NCBI GenBank assembly: GCA_963801985.1
Contig: CAWDGV010000007.1
Location: 248,001-312,000, forward strand
From: JABDQZ01 sp963801985
GTDB lineage: Bacteria; Pseudomonadota; Gammaproteobacteria; Chromatiales; Chromatiaceae
DNA length: 64,000 nt
Direction of reading: 5' to 3'
This document shows positions 25,563 to 34,936 of the stretch, one piece after another. The notes below the pieces were generated by a model. That model was not told the origin of the DNA. It saw only the letters and a program-made list of their open reading frames with translations, and did no database searches. Each line of letters opens with the position of its first letter. The stretch's first letter is position 1. The position numbers were made by a program, and so were the translations under genes.

Positions 25563-26452
25563 TCCGTATAACCTAGTCGAGCCAGGGCAGACTCATCATC
25601 TGACCAGCTCTTTTTAACTTTCACCCATAACTGCAGGAAAACTTTTTTCTGGTAAAACTTTTCCATGGACAAACGCGCCTGGGTTCCCACTTTCTTCAAG
25701 CCTTCACCTTTATTACCGATCAGGATATTTTTCTGTCCGGGACGTTCTACCCAGATCAGTGCATGAATACGGTACATCTTGTCATCTTCTTTAAATGACT
25801 CAATTTCCACGGTAGCGGCATAAGGCAGCTCCATATGAAACTGGCGGGTCAGTTGCTCACGAATAAATTCAGCGGCAAAGAATTTCTCACTACGATCGGT
25901 AAGCTGGTCGTCAGGATACAGATTGTCGCTTTCTGGCAGCGTCGCAAGCACCTTCAATTCAAGCTCTTCAACCTGGGTACCATTTTTGGCCGAGACAGGC
26001 ACAATATCAACAAACTCATGTTGTTCACGTAACGACTCGATATAAGGCAATAGCTGGCTTTTATCTTCCAGCTGGTCAATCTTGTTAATCACCAGGATTG
26101 CAGGGCGTTTGCTATTGGCCACGGCTTTTAATACCAGCTGGTCTTCATGATTCCAGACACCAGCCTGTACTACAAATAGCAGTGTATCCACATCTCTTAG
26201 TGCTGCATTGGCTGTACGGTTAAGATAACGGTTCATCGCCTGATTGCCCCGGCGATGGATTCCCGGTGTATCGACATAAACAATCTGGCCTTCCGGTCGT
26301 GTTTTAACGCCAAGAATACTGTGCCGGGTGGTCTGGGGTTTATGCGAGGTAATCGCCAGTTTCTGGCCAATAAAGCGGTTCAACAAAGTCGATTTACCAA
26401 CATTGGGACGACCTACAATTGCGGTAAAACCACTACGATTAATGATACTCAT
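25559..26452 (-). CDS. era: GTPase Era
   Basis: 297 residues from the ATG at 26452, chosen because family members start just before FTAIVGRPNVGKSTLLN; an in-frame ATG at 26506 would lie deep within rnc. G motifs: GRPNVGKST (G1), TTRHSI (G2), DTPG (G3), NKID (G4) and VSAK (G5). The C-terminal KH domain has ILIGNKGEGLKKVGTQAR. Era binds the 3' end of 16S rRNA and assists 30S assembly. Overlaps rnc by 14 bp, as in many gammaproteobacteria. Confidence 0.95.
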   Translation of the reverse strand: MSIINRSGFTAIVGRPNVGKSTLLNRFIGQKLAITSHKPQTTRHSILGVKTRPEGQIVYVDTPGIHRRGNQAMNRYLNRTANAALRDVDTLLFVVQAGVWNHEDQLVLKAVANSKRPAILVINKIDQLEDKSQLLPYIESLREQHEFVDIVPVSAKNGTQVEELELKVLATLPESDNLYPDDQLTDRSEKFFAAEFIREQLTRQFHMELPYAATVEIESFKEDDKMYRIHALIWVERPGQKNILIGNKGEGLKKVGTQARLSMEKFYQKKVFLQLWVKVKKSWSDDESALARLGYTD

Positions 26453-27116
26453 AAGCTTCCAGTACCTTTTGCGCAGCATCCTGCTCTGCTTTTCTTTTAC
26501 TCTCACCCGAGCCGGTAGTTGTCAGATCAAGATTTTCCACATAACAACTGACCACAAACTGCTGCTTATGTTGTGGGCCACTCGCCTCAATGACTTCGTA
26601 AGCTGGTAGATTCAGTTGTTTACTTTGCAGCAACTCCTGCAAACGGGTCTTGGGGTCTTTTTGTCCTTTGACCAGCGATACCTGTTTTAACTGTGACTCA
26701 TACAGGTCGAGAATAAATTGTCTGGCCGTAGGGTAATCCGCATCCAGGTAGATCGCGGCGATAATAGCCTCAACCGCATCAGCCAGTATGGAATCGCGTG
26801 AATGTCCTCCACTGCGGAGTTCACCCTGCCCAAGTCTAAGAAATTTCCCCAAAGACAAGTCACGTCCAATTTTTGCAAGGGTTTCTTTTTTTACCAGGGA
26901 TGCACGCAAGCGACTGAGTTGACCCTCATCAGCAGTTGGAAATTGATGATACAAGTAATCTGCTATGACAAAACCCAGTATTGAATCACCAAGAAACTCC
27001 GACCTCTCATTATTTCGGGCACTGACACTACGGTGTGTTGTAGCAATATCCAGTAACTGGATATCGGAAAACTCGTAATTTAGAATGGATTGCAGTCGCT
27101 TTAGCGGTTCTCTCAA
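26439..27116 (-). CDS. rnc: Ribonuclease III
   Basis: 225 residues. The RNase III signature ERSEFLGDSILGFVIADYLY (about 38-57) carries catalytic acidic residues, with the second acidic site in DAVEAIIAAIYLDA. A double-stranded RNA-binding domain occupies about 153-223. It cleaves double-stranded RNA, including rRNA precursors. Its start overlaps the DUF4845 gene stop by 4 bp. Confidence 0.95.
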   Translation of the reverse strand: MREPLKRLQSILNYEFSDIQLLDIATTHRSVSARNNERSEFLGDSILGFVIADYLYHQFPTADEGQLSRLRASLVKKETLAKIGRDLSLGKFLRLGQGELRSGGHSRDSILADAVEAIIAAIYLDADYPTARQFILDLYESQLKQVSLVKGQKDPKTRLQELLQSKQLNLPAYEVIEASGPQHKQQFVVSCYVENLDLTTTGSGESKRKAEQDAAQKVLEAYEYH

Positions 27117-27490
27117 GGAAGTATCTCGACCGTGAGTTTTTCGCTGAATGACACCATGACGGAAACATTGGCGACAATCGGTTCAATTTTGTCATAAGTG
27201 ATATCAACAATAAGCCGGTTTTTGCTTTTCTTTATCTTAATATTATCTTGAGGAAAATCATATACACTGTTGATTTTTAAACGCTTATTAATTATTTTCC
27301 TAACGCCCTGTGCAGTCTGCTTGCGCACCAGCGGGTCCTGGTTCAACGACTTTACAACTGACTTCACACTCTGATTTTCCAGGTAGATGGGCACCAGTTT
27401 CAATGTGAGTAATACAAAAAAACCACCAATGGCCAGAACAATCAGCCAGCTAATAAATGTCAGACCTGTTTGATGTTTTTTTACTCGCAT
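27113..27490 (-). CDS. DUF4845 single-pass membrane protein
   Basis: 125 residues with one membrane helix (about 11-30, LTFISWLIVLAIGGFFVLLT) and an extracytoplasmic domain with conserved LVPIYLENQSVKSVVKSL. This family sits between lepB and rnc in many gammaproteobacteria. Its role is not established; linkage suggests a link to signal peptidase or envelope function. Lies 20 bp after lepB and overlaps rnc by 4 bp. Confidence 0.88.
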   Translation of the reverse strand: MRVKKHQTGLTFISWLIVLAIGGFFVLLTLKLVPIYLENQSVKSVVKSLNQDPLVRKQTAQGVRKIINKRLKINSVYDFPQDNIKIKKSKNRLIVDITYDKIEPIVANVSVMVSFSEKLTVEILP

Positions 27491-27510
27491 TTTCTTTCCC
27501 TTTATTTCCC

Positions 27511-28317
27511 CTAGTTAATTAAAGTTGCCAGCCTGTTCCAGGCTATGGGCAATCCATCACGGTTGCCGTCCCAGTGCATCCAGATTGCAAATGCCTTACC
27601 AACAAGATTCTCTTCCCCTACCAGCCCCCAGCAACGGCTATCGTTACTGTTATCGCGGTTATCACCCATCGCAAAATATGAACCCTCGGGGATGGTTATC
27701 GGACCATTGACCAACACTGAGCAGCCATGCGGAAAATCCGGTGCCATCGGGTGAGTCAAAATAGCGTGTTCAACTCCCGTAAGGTTCTCGACATGTTCCA
27801 GAGACCCGGTTTCTCTTACGCCTGATCCCACGCCCGTGTAGGCGCCGAGCGTCGTGCCGGTCATAGGTTCGCCATTAACATATAAGACTTTGTTTTTGTA
27901 ATCAATAACATCACCCGGAATGCCAACTACACGTTTAATATAGTCGATATTCTGCTGTCTTGGGTAACGAAAAACAAATACATCACCTCGCTCCGGACTA
28001 CCAACATCAACAACCTTGTTGTTCAATACAGGCAACCGGATACCGTATGCAAACTTGTTAACCAGAATAAAATCACCAACCAGCAAGGTGGGCATCATCG
28101 ACCCGGACGGAATGCGAAATGGCTCAACCAGAAACGAACGTAATAATAATACGATCAGTATTACCGGGAAAAAGGACTTGGAATATTCAAGTATCAGTGG
28201 TTCTTTTTCAATGTTTTTCTGGCCGCGCTTTTTCGCGAAAAACAGGCTATCTATAAGCCAGATACCGCCTGTAATAGCCGTCGCAAGCACCAGTATTGTA
28301 GGTAAATCAAAATTCAT
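27511..28317 (-). CDS. lepB: Signal peptidase I
   Basis: 268 residues. Two N-terminal membrane segments (about 6-27 and 48-64) precede the catalytic domain. Catalytic Ser73 lies in PSGSMMPTLLVGD and general-base Lys128 in DYIKRVVGIPGD; the GDNRDNSNDSRCWG box is also present. It removes signal peptides from exported proteins on the periplasmic face. Follows lepA in the usual lepA-lepB-rnc order. Confidence 0.95.
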   Translation of the reverse strand: MNFDLPTILVLATAITGGIWLIDSLFFAKKRGQKNIEKEPLILEYSKSFFPVILIVLLLRSFLVEPFRIPSGSMMPTLLVGDFILVNKFAYGIRLPVLNNKVVDVGSPERGDVFVFRYPRQQNIDYIKRVVGIPGDVIDYKNKVLYVNGEPMTGTTLGAYTGVGSGVRETGSLEHVENLTGVEHAILTHPMAPDFPHGCSVLVNGPITIPEGSYFAMGDNRDNSNDSRCWGLVGEENLVGKAFAIWMHWDGNRDGLPIAWNRLATLIN

Positions 28318-28341
28318 ATTTATACCGTTTTCAGTAACTAA

Positions 28342-30152
28342 TCAGTTGTCCTTTCCGACTTTAAGAACAGCAAGGAATGCTTCTTGAGGAATCTCGACAC
28401 TGCCGACCTGCTTCATTCTTTTTTTACCGGCTTTCTGTTTTTCCAGCAGTTTGCGTTTCCGGGTGATATCACCACCATAACATTTGGCCGTTACATTTTT
28501 TCGTAACGCTTTAACCGTAGTGCGGGCAATGATTTTCGCACCGATAGCCGCCTGAATGGCAACTTCAAACATTTGCCTTGGTATGATTTCCCGCATCCTG
28601 TCAGCAAGGTCCCGGCCACGGGTCTGTGAATAGTCACGATGCACAATGATCGATAAGGCATCCACTTTTTCTGTATTGATCAGGATATCCAGCTTCACAA
28701 GGTCTGCCGGACGAAATAGCTTGAACTCATACTCAAATGAAGCATAACCACGACTGACCGATTTTAAACGGTCAAAGAAGTCCAGCACCACTTCGTTAAG
28801 CGGCAACTCATAGTGGGCCTGCACCTGGCCACCCAGGTATTGCAGGTCTTTTTGAATGCCGCGTTTTTCGACACATAATGCAATGACAGCACCAAGATAA
28901 TCATTCGGAACCAAAATATGCGCATCAATGATGGGTTCCCTGATTTCAGCTATCTGGCCAGCCTCAGGCAAATCGGCCGGGTTATCTACCTTGATAATTT
29001 CACCGTCAGTCTTTTCAACTTCATAGATAACAGTGGGTGCCGTTGTGATCAGGTCAAGATTATATTCACGTTCCAGGCGTTCCTGGATAATTTCCATATG
29101 CAACATACCCAGGAAACCGCAGCGGAAACCGAAACCCAGTGCCTGCGATGTTTCCGGTTCGAAATGCAGTGCTGCATCATTGAGTCTTAATTTCCGTAAA
29201 GCTTCACGCAAATTTTCATAATCATCAGAACTGACAGGAAAAAGGCCGGCAAACACACGAGGCTGCATTTCCTTGAAGCCCGGTAGAGATTCAGCTGCCT
29301 TGTTATTGTCCAATGTAATGGTATCGCCAACGGGCGCGCCATCAATCTCTTTGATTCCAGCAATAACGTAACCTACCTCACCTGTATCCAGTAGGGGCAA
29401 ATCAAGTCGCTTGGGAGTAAAAACGCCTACTTTCTCAACCTGGTAAACCCGTTGAGTCGACATAATGGAGATCTTGTCTTTCGGTTTGATAGATCCATTC
29501 ATAACCCGAATCAATGAAATTACACCCACATAGGGGTCAAACCAGGAATCAATGATCAGTGCCTGCAAAGGTTCATCATGGTTTCCTACCGGTGGTGGAA
29601 CCAGTTCTACCAACTGCTCGAGCAGGTCGGGAATGCCAACTCCGGTTTTAGCACTGACCCTGAATAGCATTCTCAGCCTCAATGCCAATAATTTCTTCAA
29701 TCTGGTTGATGACTTTTTCCGGTTCGGCAGCCGGTAAATCAATCTTGTTAAGTACCGGGATTACTTCAAGTCCCTGCTCAATGGCCGTATAGCAATTGGC
29801 CACGCTCTGCGCTTCCACACCCTGCGCTGCATCCACGACCAGCAAAGCACCTTCACAGGCCGCCAACGAACGGGAAACCTCGTAAGAGAAATCAACATGG
29901 CCCGGCGTATCAATAAAGTTCAGCTGGTAAGTCTGACCATCTTTAGGTGAAGTGTAATGCAAGCGTCACACTCTGCGCCTTGATGGTAATACCACGTTCT
30001 CGCTCGATATCCATGGAATCCAGCACCTGCTGCTCCATTTCCCTGTCGGCTAATCCTCCACAATGCTGGATAAATCGATCAGCAATGGTCGATTTACCAT
30101 GATCAATATGGGCAATGATGGAAAAATTTCGTATTTTATCGAGTTCAGACAT
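28342..30152 (-). CDS. lepA: Elongation factor 4 (LepA), interrupted by two frameshifts in this sequence
   Basis: The gene reads in three frames. The N part from MSELDKIRNFSIIAHIDHGK (30152) ends near 29960; removal of one base at 29960 joins SVTL to HYTSPKDGQ. The middle part holds FIDTPGHVDF and NKIDLP, and removal of one base at 29662 joins IEAENAI to RVSAKTGVG. The rest runs to 28342 with the LepA-specific C-terminal domain. Corrected length is 602 residues, against 599 in E. coli. The GTPase acts on stalled or early ribosomes. Two one-base insertions within 300 bp in such a conserved gene look like sequence errors, but real decay is not excluded. The start at 30152 avoids the upstream terminator. 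Confidence 0.9.
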
Positions 30153-30198
30153 TCTGTTTATATAAGATATTACATCAAGAAAGCTACATAACTTACTG

Positions 30199-30230
30199 AA
30201 AAAAACGGAATATTTCATCGAAATATTCCG
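30199..30230 (-). terminator. Rho-independent terminator after the rpoE-mucD operon
   Basis: On the minus strand an 11-bp perfect stem (CGGAATATTTC, three-base loop, GAAATATTCCG at 30206-30230) is followed directly by seven T. It lies 70 bp past the stop of the glutaredoxin-like gene and before lepA, so it separates the envelope-stress operon from lepA-lepB. Confidence 0.85.
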
Positions 30231-30299
30231 CTCTTTTAAAAATGTTCCGGCGCTTGCGCTCTATTCAAGAGCTACAACTGGCTCAATCATACATCACAG

Positions 30300-30566
30300 C
30301 TAGCCTTGTTGCCCATTCAAATGTTGTCTGACACTAAGCGAATCAAGGAAATATTCGCTCAGGATCTGCTGATTAAACAGCAAGACAGGTACATGCGTGT
30401 TGAATTTGGTAAACCACTCGGGATTGTCATCGACATTGCGCAATTCAAGTTTTGTATTTTTATATTCAGCCAGCAAGGGTTGCAGTTGATTGATCATGTC
30501 CTCACAAAGATGACAGCCATCCCGGTAATACAGGACGTACACTGCAAGTTGGGAATCCATGAACAA
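30300..30566 (-). CDS. Glutaredoxin-like protein (DUF836 family)
   Basis: 88 residues. A thioredoxin fold with redox motif CHLC (YYRDGCHLCEDM, about residues 16-22), a cis-Pro region (THVPVLLF) and C-terminal helix. Members of this small family are often encoded after mucD or near lepA; the substrate is unknown. Start at 30566, or at the second ATG (30560). Ten bp downstream of mucD and ahead of the terminator, so last gene of the operon. Confidence 0.85.
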   Translation of the reverse strand: MFMDSQLAVYVLYYRDGCHLCEDMINQLQPLLAEYKNTKLELRNVDDNPEWFTKFNTHVPVLLFNQQILSEYFLDSLSVRQHLNGQQG

Positions 30567-30575
30567 TCCGGATTT

Positions 30576-32018
30576 TTATTCCAGCGGCAGGCGCAAGGGA
30601 ACAAACAGGGCGCCCTCTTCCCGCTGAACCAGTACCGCAAGATTCTTCCCGGGACGGGATGACTGAATAATGCGAATATAATCCTTGGTTGAAGTAATCT
30701 TGTGATTGTTGATCATAAGTATGACATCGCCCGCCTTGAGACCGGCAACACGTCCTGCCCCCGGCTTGACTTCGCTGATTAATACGCCGGTATCACCTTC
30801 TATACCCAGTAATTGACGTTCGTCACTCGACAAATCCCTGACAATCAGGCCTGCACGATCCTCTACCACGGGCTCAGGTTCGTTCCGGGGTATTTCGGCA
30901 ACCATGTCGCCTTTGGGCAATTGCTTGACGTCTACACGGATGATCTGGCGTTTACCGTTACGCAGCACCTCGACTTCAGCCGGCTTGTCAATTGGACTAC
31001 CGCCGACCATAGGAGGTAATTGCGATGATTTTTGCACCTCCTGGCCATTGAAGCTCAGAATTACATCACCTACCTGGAGGCCTGCTTTTTGGGCAGGACT
31101 GTCCGGTAGCACTTTTGCAACAAGGGCACCACGTGGTCGTTTCATGTTAAATGAATCAGCCAGTTCATGCGTGACATCCTGAATCAGTACACCCAGGTAA
31201 CCACGGGATACTTCACCATGCTGCTTAAGTTGATCCGCCACATTCATTGCCAATTCAATCGGAATCGAAAATGAAAGCCCCATAAAACCACCAGAACGGC
31301 TGTATATCTGGGAATTAACCCCTACCACTTCACCTTGCAGGTTAAACAGCGGACCGCCGGAATTACCGGGATTAATAGCAACATCGGTCTGAATAAAAGG
31401 AACATAGTTTTCACTGGGTAAATTCCTACCCTTGGCACTGACAATACCAGCGGTTACCGAGTGCTCAAAACCAAATGGAGAACCGATAGCCAGCACCCAT
31501 TCCCCAACTTTAAGATTGGCCGCCTTACCCAGGTTCACTGTGGGTAAGTTATCTGCATCAATTTTGATCAATGCAATATCACTTCCCTTGTCAGAACCAA
31601 TCAGTTCAGCTTTAAATTCGCGTCTGTCAGTTAACCTGACAAGTATCTCATCAGCACTTTTAACAACATGATGATTGGTCAGGATATAACCATCCCCGGA
31701 AATAATAAAACCCGAACCAAGTGACTTGGAATCATGCTCAGGGAAATCAGGGATTTCAAATTGATCGCCAAAAAAGCGCCTGAGCAAATCATTAAAAGGA
31801 TTATCCTCCCCAAGTTCAGGCATATCAAAATGATGAGGGCTGATTCGCTTGTTGATATCAGCACTTTGTTTTGTACTGATATTTACAACTGCCGGACTGT
31901 ATTTTTCCACCATACCGGTAAAGTCAGGCAGGCCCGACATACCGGCGATAACAGTCTGCGACATGAAGACAAGAAGAAAACTGGTAAATATTGAAATCGC
32001 TTGCTTGCGTAGGTACAT
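30576..32018 (-). CDS. mucD: Periplasmic serine protease MucD/DegP
   Basis: 480 residues with a signal peptide (about 1-25). The trypsin-like domain has catalytic His117 (LTNHHVV), Asp147 (GSDIALIKID) and Ser220 (NPGNSGGPLFN). Two PDZ domains follow (about 265-355 and 380-465). It degrades misfolded envelope proteins and in Pseudomonas dampens sigma-E signalling. It is encoded immediately after rseC, the algU-mucABCD arrangement. Confidence 0.94.
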   Translation of the reverse strand: MYLRKQAISIFTSFLLVFMSQTVIAGMSGLPDFTGMVEKYSPAVVNISTKQSADINKRISPHHFDMPELGEDNPFNDLLRRFFGDQFEIPDFPEHDSKSLGSGFIISGDGYILTNHHVVKSADEILVRLTDRREFKAELIGSDKGSDIALIKIDADNLPTVNLGKAANLKVGEWVLAIGSPFGFEHSVTAGIVSAKGRNLPSENYVPFIQTDVAINPGNSGGPLFNLQGEVVGVNSQIYSRSGGFMGLSFSIPIELAMNVADQLKQHGEVSRGYLGVLIQDVTHELADSFNMKRPRGALVAKVLPDSPAQKAGLQVGDVILSFNGQEVQKSSQLPPMVGGSPIDKPAEVEVLRNGKRQIIRVDVKQLPKGDMVAEIPRNEPEPVVEDRAGLIVRDLSSDERQLLGIEGDTGVLISEVKPGAGRVAGLKAGDVILMINNHKITSTKDYIRIIQSSRPGKNLAVLVQREEGALFVPLRLPLE

Positions 32019-32053
32019 GACAATTCCTTTAATCTAGTTCTATCACTCAACAG

Positions 32054-32539
32054 CTAAATCTTTAGCTGATTTACAGATACGCTATTGGCTTGACTCGGTA
32101 AAATTTTGACCATAAAAGCATTACGCTTGCCTTCAAACAATCTGCTCGATTGTTGTCGGACAAAAAACAAGCCCACAGCTAATCCAGCTAGACCAGCAAT
32201 AGTCTGTAAAAGTTCCTGATCAAGAGTTGGAAAAACAGGTTCCAATAAAGAAGCGGCAACGGCAAACAACAGTAACATCAAAAGCGGCACAATGTAGAGA
32301 ATGAAAGAGCCGGCAACCAGAGTGTTTTCCTGGATACCAACGAGCACACGGTCACCTGTCCTCGCATTCAGGCTGTTATTAACCTTGATCTGGGGAGACT
32401 GAAAATTAAATAAACCTGCCAGGCTGGAAGTGCCACAAACCCCTTTTGACTGGCAGCTGTTACAACTGGAAGTTTTCTCGACCTCAATGACAGCCATGTC
32501 AGCTTCGATCGAGATAACAGTTGCCACTTCCTCGATCAT
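32054..32539 (-). CDS. rseC: SoxR-reducing/sigma-E regulatory protein RseC (MucC)
   Basis: 161 residues. A cysteine-rich cytoplasmic N terminus (CNSCQSKGVCGTSSLA, about 27-42) is followed by two membrane helices (about 79-100 and 107-125). The family modulates sigma-E and takes part in SoxR reduction. Its start overlaps rseB by 4 bp. Confidence 0.9.
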   Translation of the reverse strand: MIEEVATVISIEADMAVIEVEKTSSCNSCQSKGVCGTSSLAGLFNFQSPQIKVNNSLNARTGDRVLVGIQENTLVAGSFILYIVPLLMLLLFAVAASLLEPVFPTLDQELLQTIAGLAGLAVGLFFVRQQSSRLFEGKRNAFMVKILPSQANSVSVNQLKI

Positions 32540-33510
32540 TGATTCTTTTGAAGCTCGGTAATAAACATGAGTGTTTCTGCAGGCACTTCACCAACTGCCG
32601 TAACCTGGTAACCATCGATAAATACGCCAAAAGCGTTCAACGCTCCAAGATGGGCAGGACCATTCAATCTGACCTTGTCGGTGAATTCAATATAAACCGA
32701 GAAGCTGGCTATGCCGTCACTAAAAAGATAATGCTCAATATCTCTTTGCTCCAGATGGGGCATACCCTGACGATGGTGCCTGACAGTAAAACCGGCGGGT
32801 GTTTGCGCAAATTTCCAGTTTCTGCGGTTGGATATTACTGAGGGCGACTGTGATTGAGTAGAAACCGTCTTTTCTTTCTTCAATGTCCCGGGGGCATCAG
32901 ATTCCAGCAAGGGACCCGAGTCTGTCACATCGCTGCCAATAGCTATCCTGGTAAACATGATACTGGATACAAGGTAATTATCCTGGTCAAACATTTCCCA
33001 CTGCAATGGCAAAGCATATTCATCATCAAGATGCAGGCGATAGCCATAGCGCAGATCGTCTCTTGGTGAAAAACTGATAATGTTCGTCGTCCGGTCAGCG
33101 ATACGCCCCTGACCCTCCAAGCTTACCTGGTAGTTCTTTTCTATTTCATCCGGGTCAAGCGCAAAAAAGCCGGAAAAATATTGCTTGTTCATTAAACGCT
33201 TGGTCGTTGAGATAGCCTTGTCATTAGGCAATATGCGGGTAACCGTATCATTATCACGGACAATTTCACGTGCTTCGCCATTCAACGAAAAAAGCCTTTC
33301 AAATTCCCGTCCCTGGTTGACAGTGTGCACGGTGCGTAAGGATTCAATATTATCGCCATGCAGGTAAACAAAATAGCCGTCATAATTTAACTGGTGAACA
33401 GCATCCATCATTTTATTCAGCCAGTAATCCGCCTGACGGGTACCAGCAAGAACTGGTAACTGGATTATTATCAGAATCAGTAACGCTATTTTGCCTGTTG
33501 ATTTAATCAT
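32536..33510 (-). CDS. rseB: Sigma-E factor regulatory protein RseB (MucB)
   Basis: 324 residues with a signal peptide (about 1-22). The N-terminal lipoprotein-like domain begins at LNKMMDAVHQLNYDGYFVYL, and the C-terminal domain includes GFTVRHHRQGMPHLEQRDIEHYLFSDG, both characteristic of MucB/RseB. In the periplasm it protects RseA from DegS cleavage until it binds mislocalised lipopolysaccharide or lipoprotein. Located 8 bp after rseA. Confidence 0.93.
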   Translation of the reverse strand: MIKSTGKIALLILIIIQLPVLAGTRQADYWLNKMMDAVHQLNYDGYFVYLHGDNIESLRTVHTVNQGREFERLFSLNGEAREIVRDNDTVTRILPNDKAISTTKRLMNKQYFSGFFALDPDEIEKNYQVSLEGQGRIADRTTNIISFSPRDDLRYGYRLHLDDEYALPLQWEMFDQDNYLVSSIMFTRIAIGSDVTDSGPLLESDAPGTLKKEKTVSTQSQSPSVISNRRNWKFAQTPAGFTVRHHRQGMPHLEQRDIEHYLFSDGIASFSVYIEFTDKVRLNGPAHLGALNAFGVFIDGYQVTAVGEVPAETLMFITELQKNQ

Positions 33511-33518
33511 AGCCCCGG

Positions 33519-34103
33519 CTATTGCTTGTCATAAACGACAAAAGTGGCATAAGGCAACAATCCCGGAACCCCTGATTGGGTTGTGTATTCAGAATGGTCG
33601 ATCAAAAACTGGTTAAGTTCAGCTTCAATTTCCGGAGTGGACGACTCATTGGTAGACCACTTCGTAGATGCTCTTTGTGAAAGACCTGCGGCAAACTGGG
33701 AGGGATTGATACTTTGCACATCTACTGTGACCGGAAATTCTTGGATTGATCCATCCTGGTGGTTAAATAGACCAATATTCATTACAGACAACGCAGCAAC
33801 CGTTGCTGCAATAGCAGCCCCGCCAACATATGTTTTCCAAGGTGATGGTGATGATTTTTTATTCATTGCCGGAGCGAAAACCGTTGGCTCATTTTCAAGT
33901 GCCTGATGGACAGAATCAGCGATACTGGTCGCATTGCAGTCACTGTAATTACCTTTTATTGCCTCACTGATCAGGGCATAACGATTCAGCTTGCTTCTTA
34001 ATTCAGAATTTTCCTTAAGATCGCGACTAAACTTTGACAAATGCTCAACCTGAAGTTCATCGTCCAGGTATGCTGACAACTTTTCTTTTATTTCTTCAGA
34101 CAT
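33519..34103 (-). CDS. rseA: Anti-sigma-E factor RseA (MucA)
   Basis: 194 residues. The cytoplasmic N domain (EKLSAYLDDELQVEH, RYALISEAIKG) is the sigma-binding MucA/RseA domain. One membrane helix lies near 94-112, followed by a periplasmic domain ending LPYATFVVYDKQ. It holds sigma-E inactive at the inner membrane. Sits 18 bp downstream of rpoE. Confidence 0.93.
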   Translation of the reverse strand: MSEEIKEKLSAYLDDELQVEHLSKFSRDLKENSELRSKLNRYALISEAIKGNYSDCNATSIADSVHQALENEPTVFAPAMNKKSSPSPWKTYVGGAAIAATVAALSVMNIGLFNHQDGSIQEFPVTVDVQSINPSQFAAGLSQRASTKWSTNESSTPEIEAELNQFLIDHSEYTTQSGVPGLLPYATFVVYDKQ

Positions 34104-34121
34104 GGATATTCTCTTTTTCTA

Positions 34122-34700
34122 TCAGGGGCTTAATAAGGGTTCAAGCTTGGCATCTATAGCTTCGCGAGCACGAAATATTCTCGAACGTACTGTACCAATT
34201 GGACAGGACATAGCTTCAGCAATCTCTTCGTAACTCATTCCTTCCAGCTCTCTGAGTGTAATTGCTGTTTTTAGTTCATCCGGCAGATCATCAATAGCCT
34301 TGCTTACAGTTTCAGCTATCTCATCTTTTAATAGAATGTGTTCCGGGCTTTCCCGGTCTTTCAGGCGCTCACCTGCGTCAATTTGTTCTGCTGTTTCAGC
34401 TTCAACATCAAAACTCGGGGGACGTCGGCTTCGAGCAACCAGGTGATTTTTAGCCGTATTGATCGCAATTCTGTAAAGCCATGTGTAAAACGCACTATCA
34501 CCCCTGAAATTGGGTAATGCACGATAGGCTTTGATAAATGCTTCCTGTGTCACATCAAGACTCTCATGAGAATCGCGTATATAACGCGATACAATATTGG
34601 CCACTTTTTGCTGATATTTCAGTACCAGCAGATCGAAAGCTCTTTTATCGCCCTGCTGTACTTTGGCAACCAGTTCCATGTCCGTGATCTTGTCATCCAT
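34122..34700 (-). CDS. rpoE: RNA polymerase sigma factor RpoE (AlgU)
   Basis: 192 residues, the exact size of typical AlgU/RpoE. Region 2 has FDLLVLKYQQKVANIVSRYI and AFIKAYRALPNFRGDSAFYT; region 4 has LRELEGMSYEEIAEAMSCPI and GTVRSRIFRAREAI. It directs transcription of envelope-stress genes. First in rpoE-rseA-rseB-rseC-mucD, with a sigma-E-type promoter upstream that would allow self-activation. Confidence 0.96.
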   Translation of the reverse strand: MDDKITDMELVAKVQQGDKRAFDLLVLKYQQKVANIVSRYIRDSHESLDVTQEAFIKAYRALPNFRGDSAFYTWLYRIAINTAKNHLVARSRRPPSFDVEAETAEQIDAGERLKDRESPEHILLKDEIAETVSKAIDDLPDELKTAITLRELEGMSYEEIAEAMSCPIGTVRSRIFRAREAIDAKLEPLLSP

Positions 34701-34752
34701 TTAATCAACTCCGGCGGACAAAACTAGCTTTTCATCAGATGCCACAAATGAA

Positions 34753-34777
34753 TGACCATCAGGGAACAAAAAAGTTC
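34753..34777 (-). promoter_or_regulatory. Putative sigma-E promoter of rpoE
   Basis: On the minus strand GAACTT (34777-34772) and GGTCA (34757-34753) are separated by 14 bases, matching the GGAACTT-type -35 and (G)GTCA/TCTGA-type -10 elements of sigma-E promoters. The -10 lies about 50 bp before the rpoE start, which supports autoregulation. Confidence 0.6.
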
Positions 34778-34936
34778 TACCATGCAGGGTATTATTTTTT
34801 AACGGGTTTTGTAACAATCCAGTAATCCTGTTTAAGATGCTGTTAAATGCGATTTAAAATCACATAGCTGAGTAATCCAGTTAAGCTCCAAGCCTGACTG
34901 TTATAACTGACCATAACTAAATATACCTGATAAAAC

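Noticed and set aside
32521..32841. A plus-strand frame opposite rseB
   Set aside because: It lies wholly against well-supported rseB/rseC coding sequence and has no motif.
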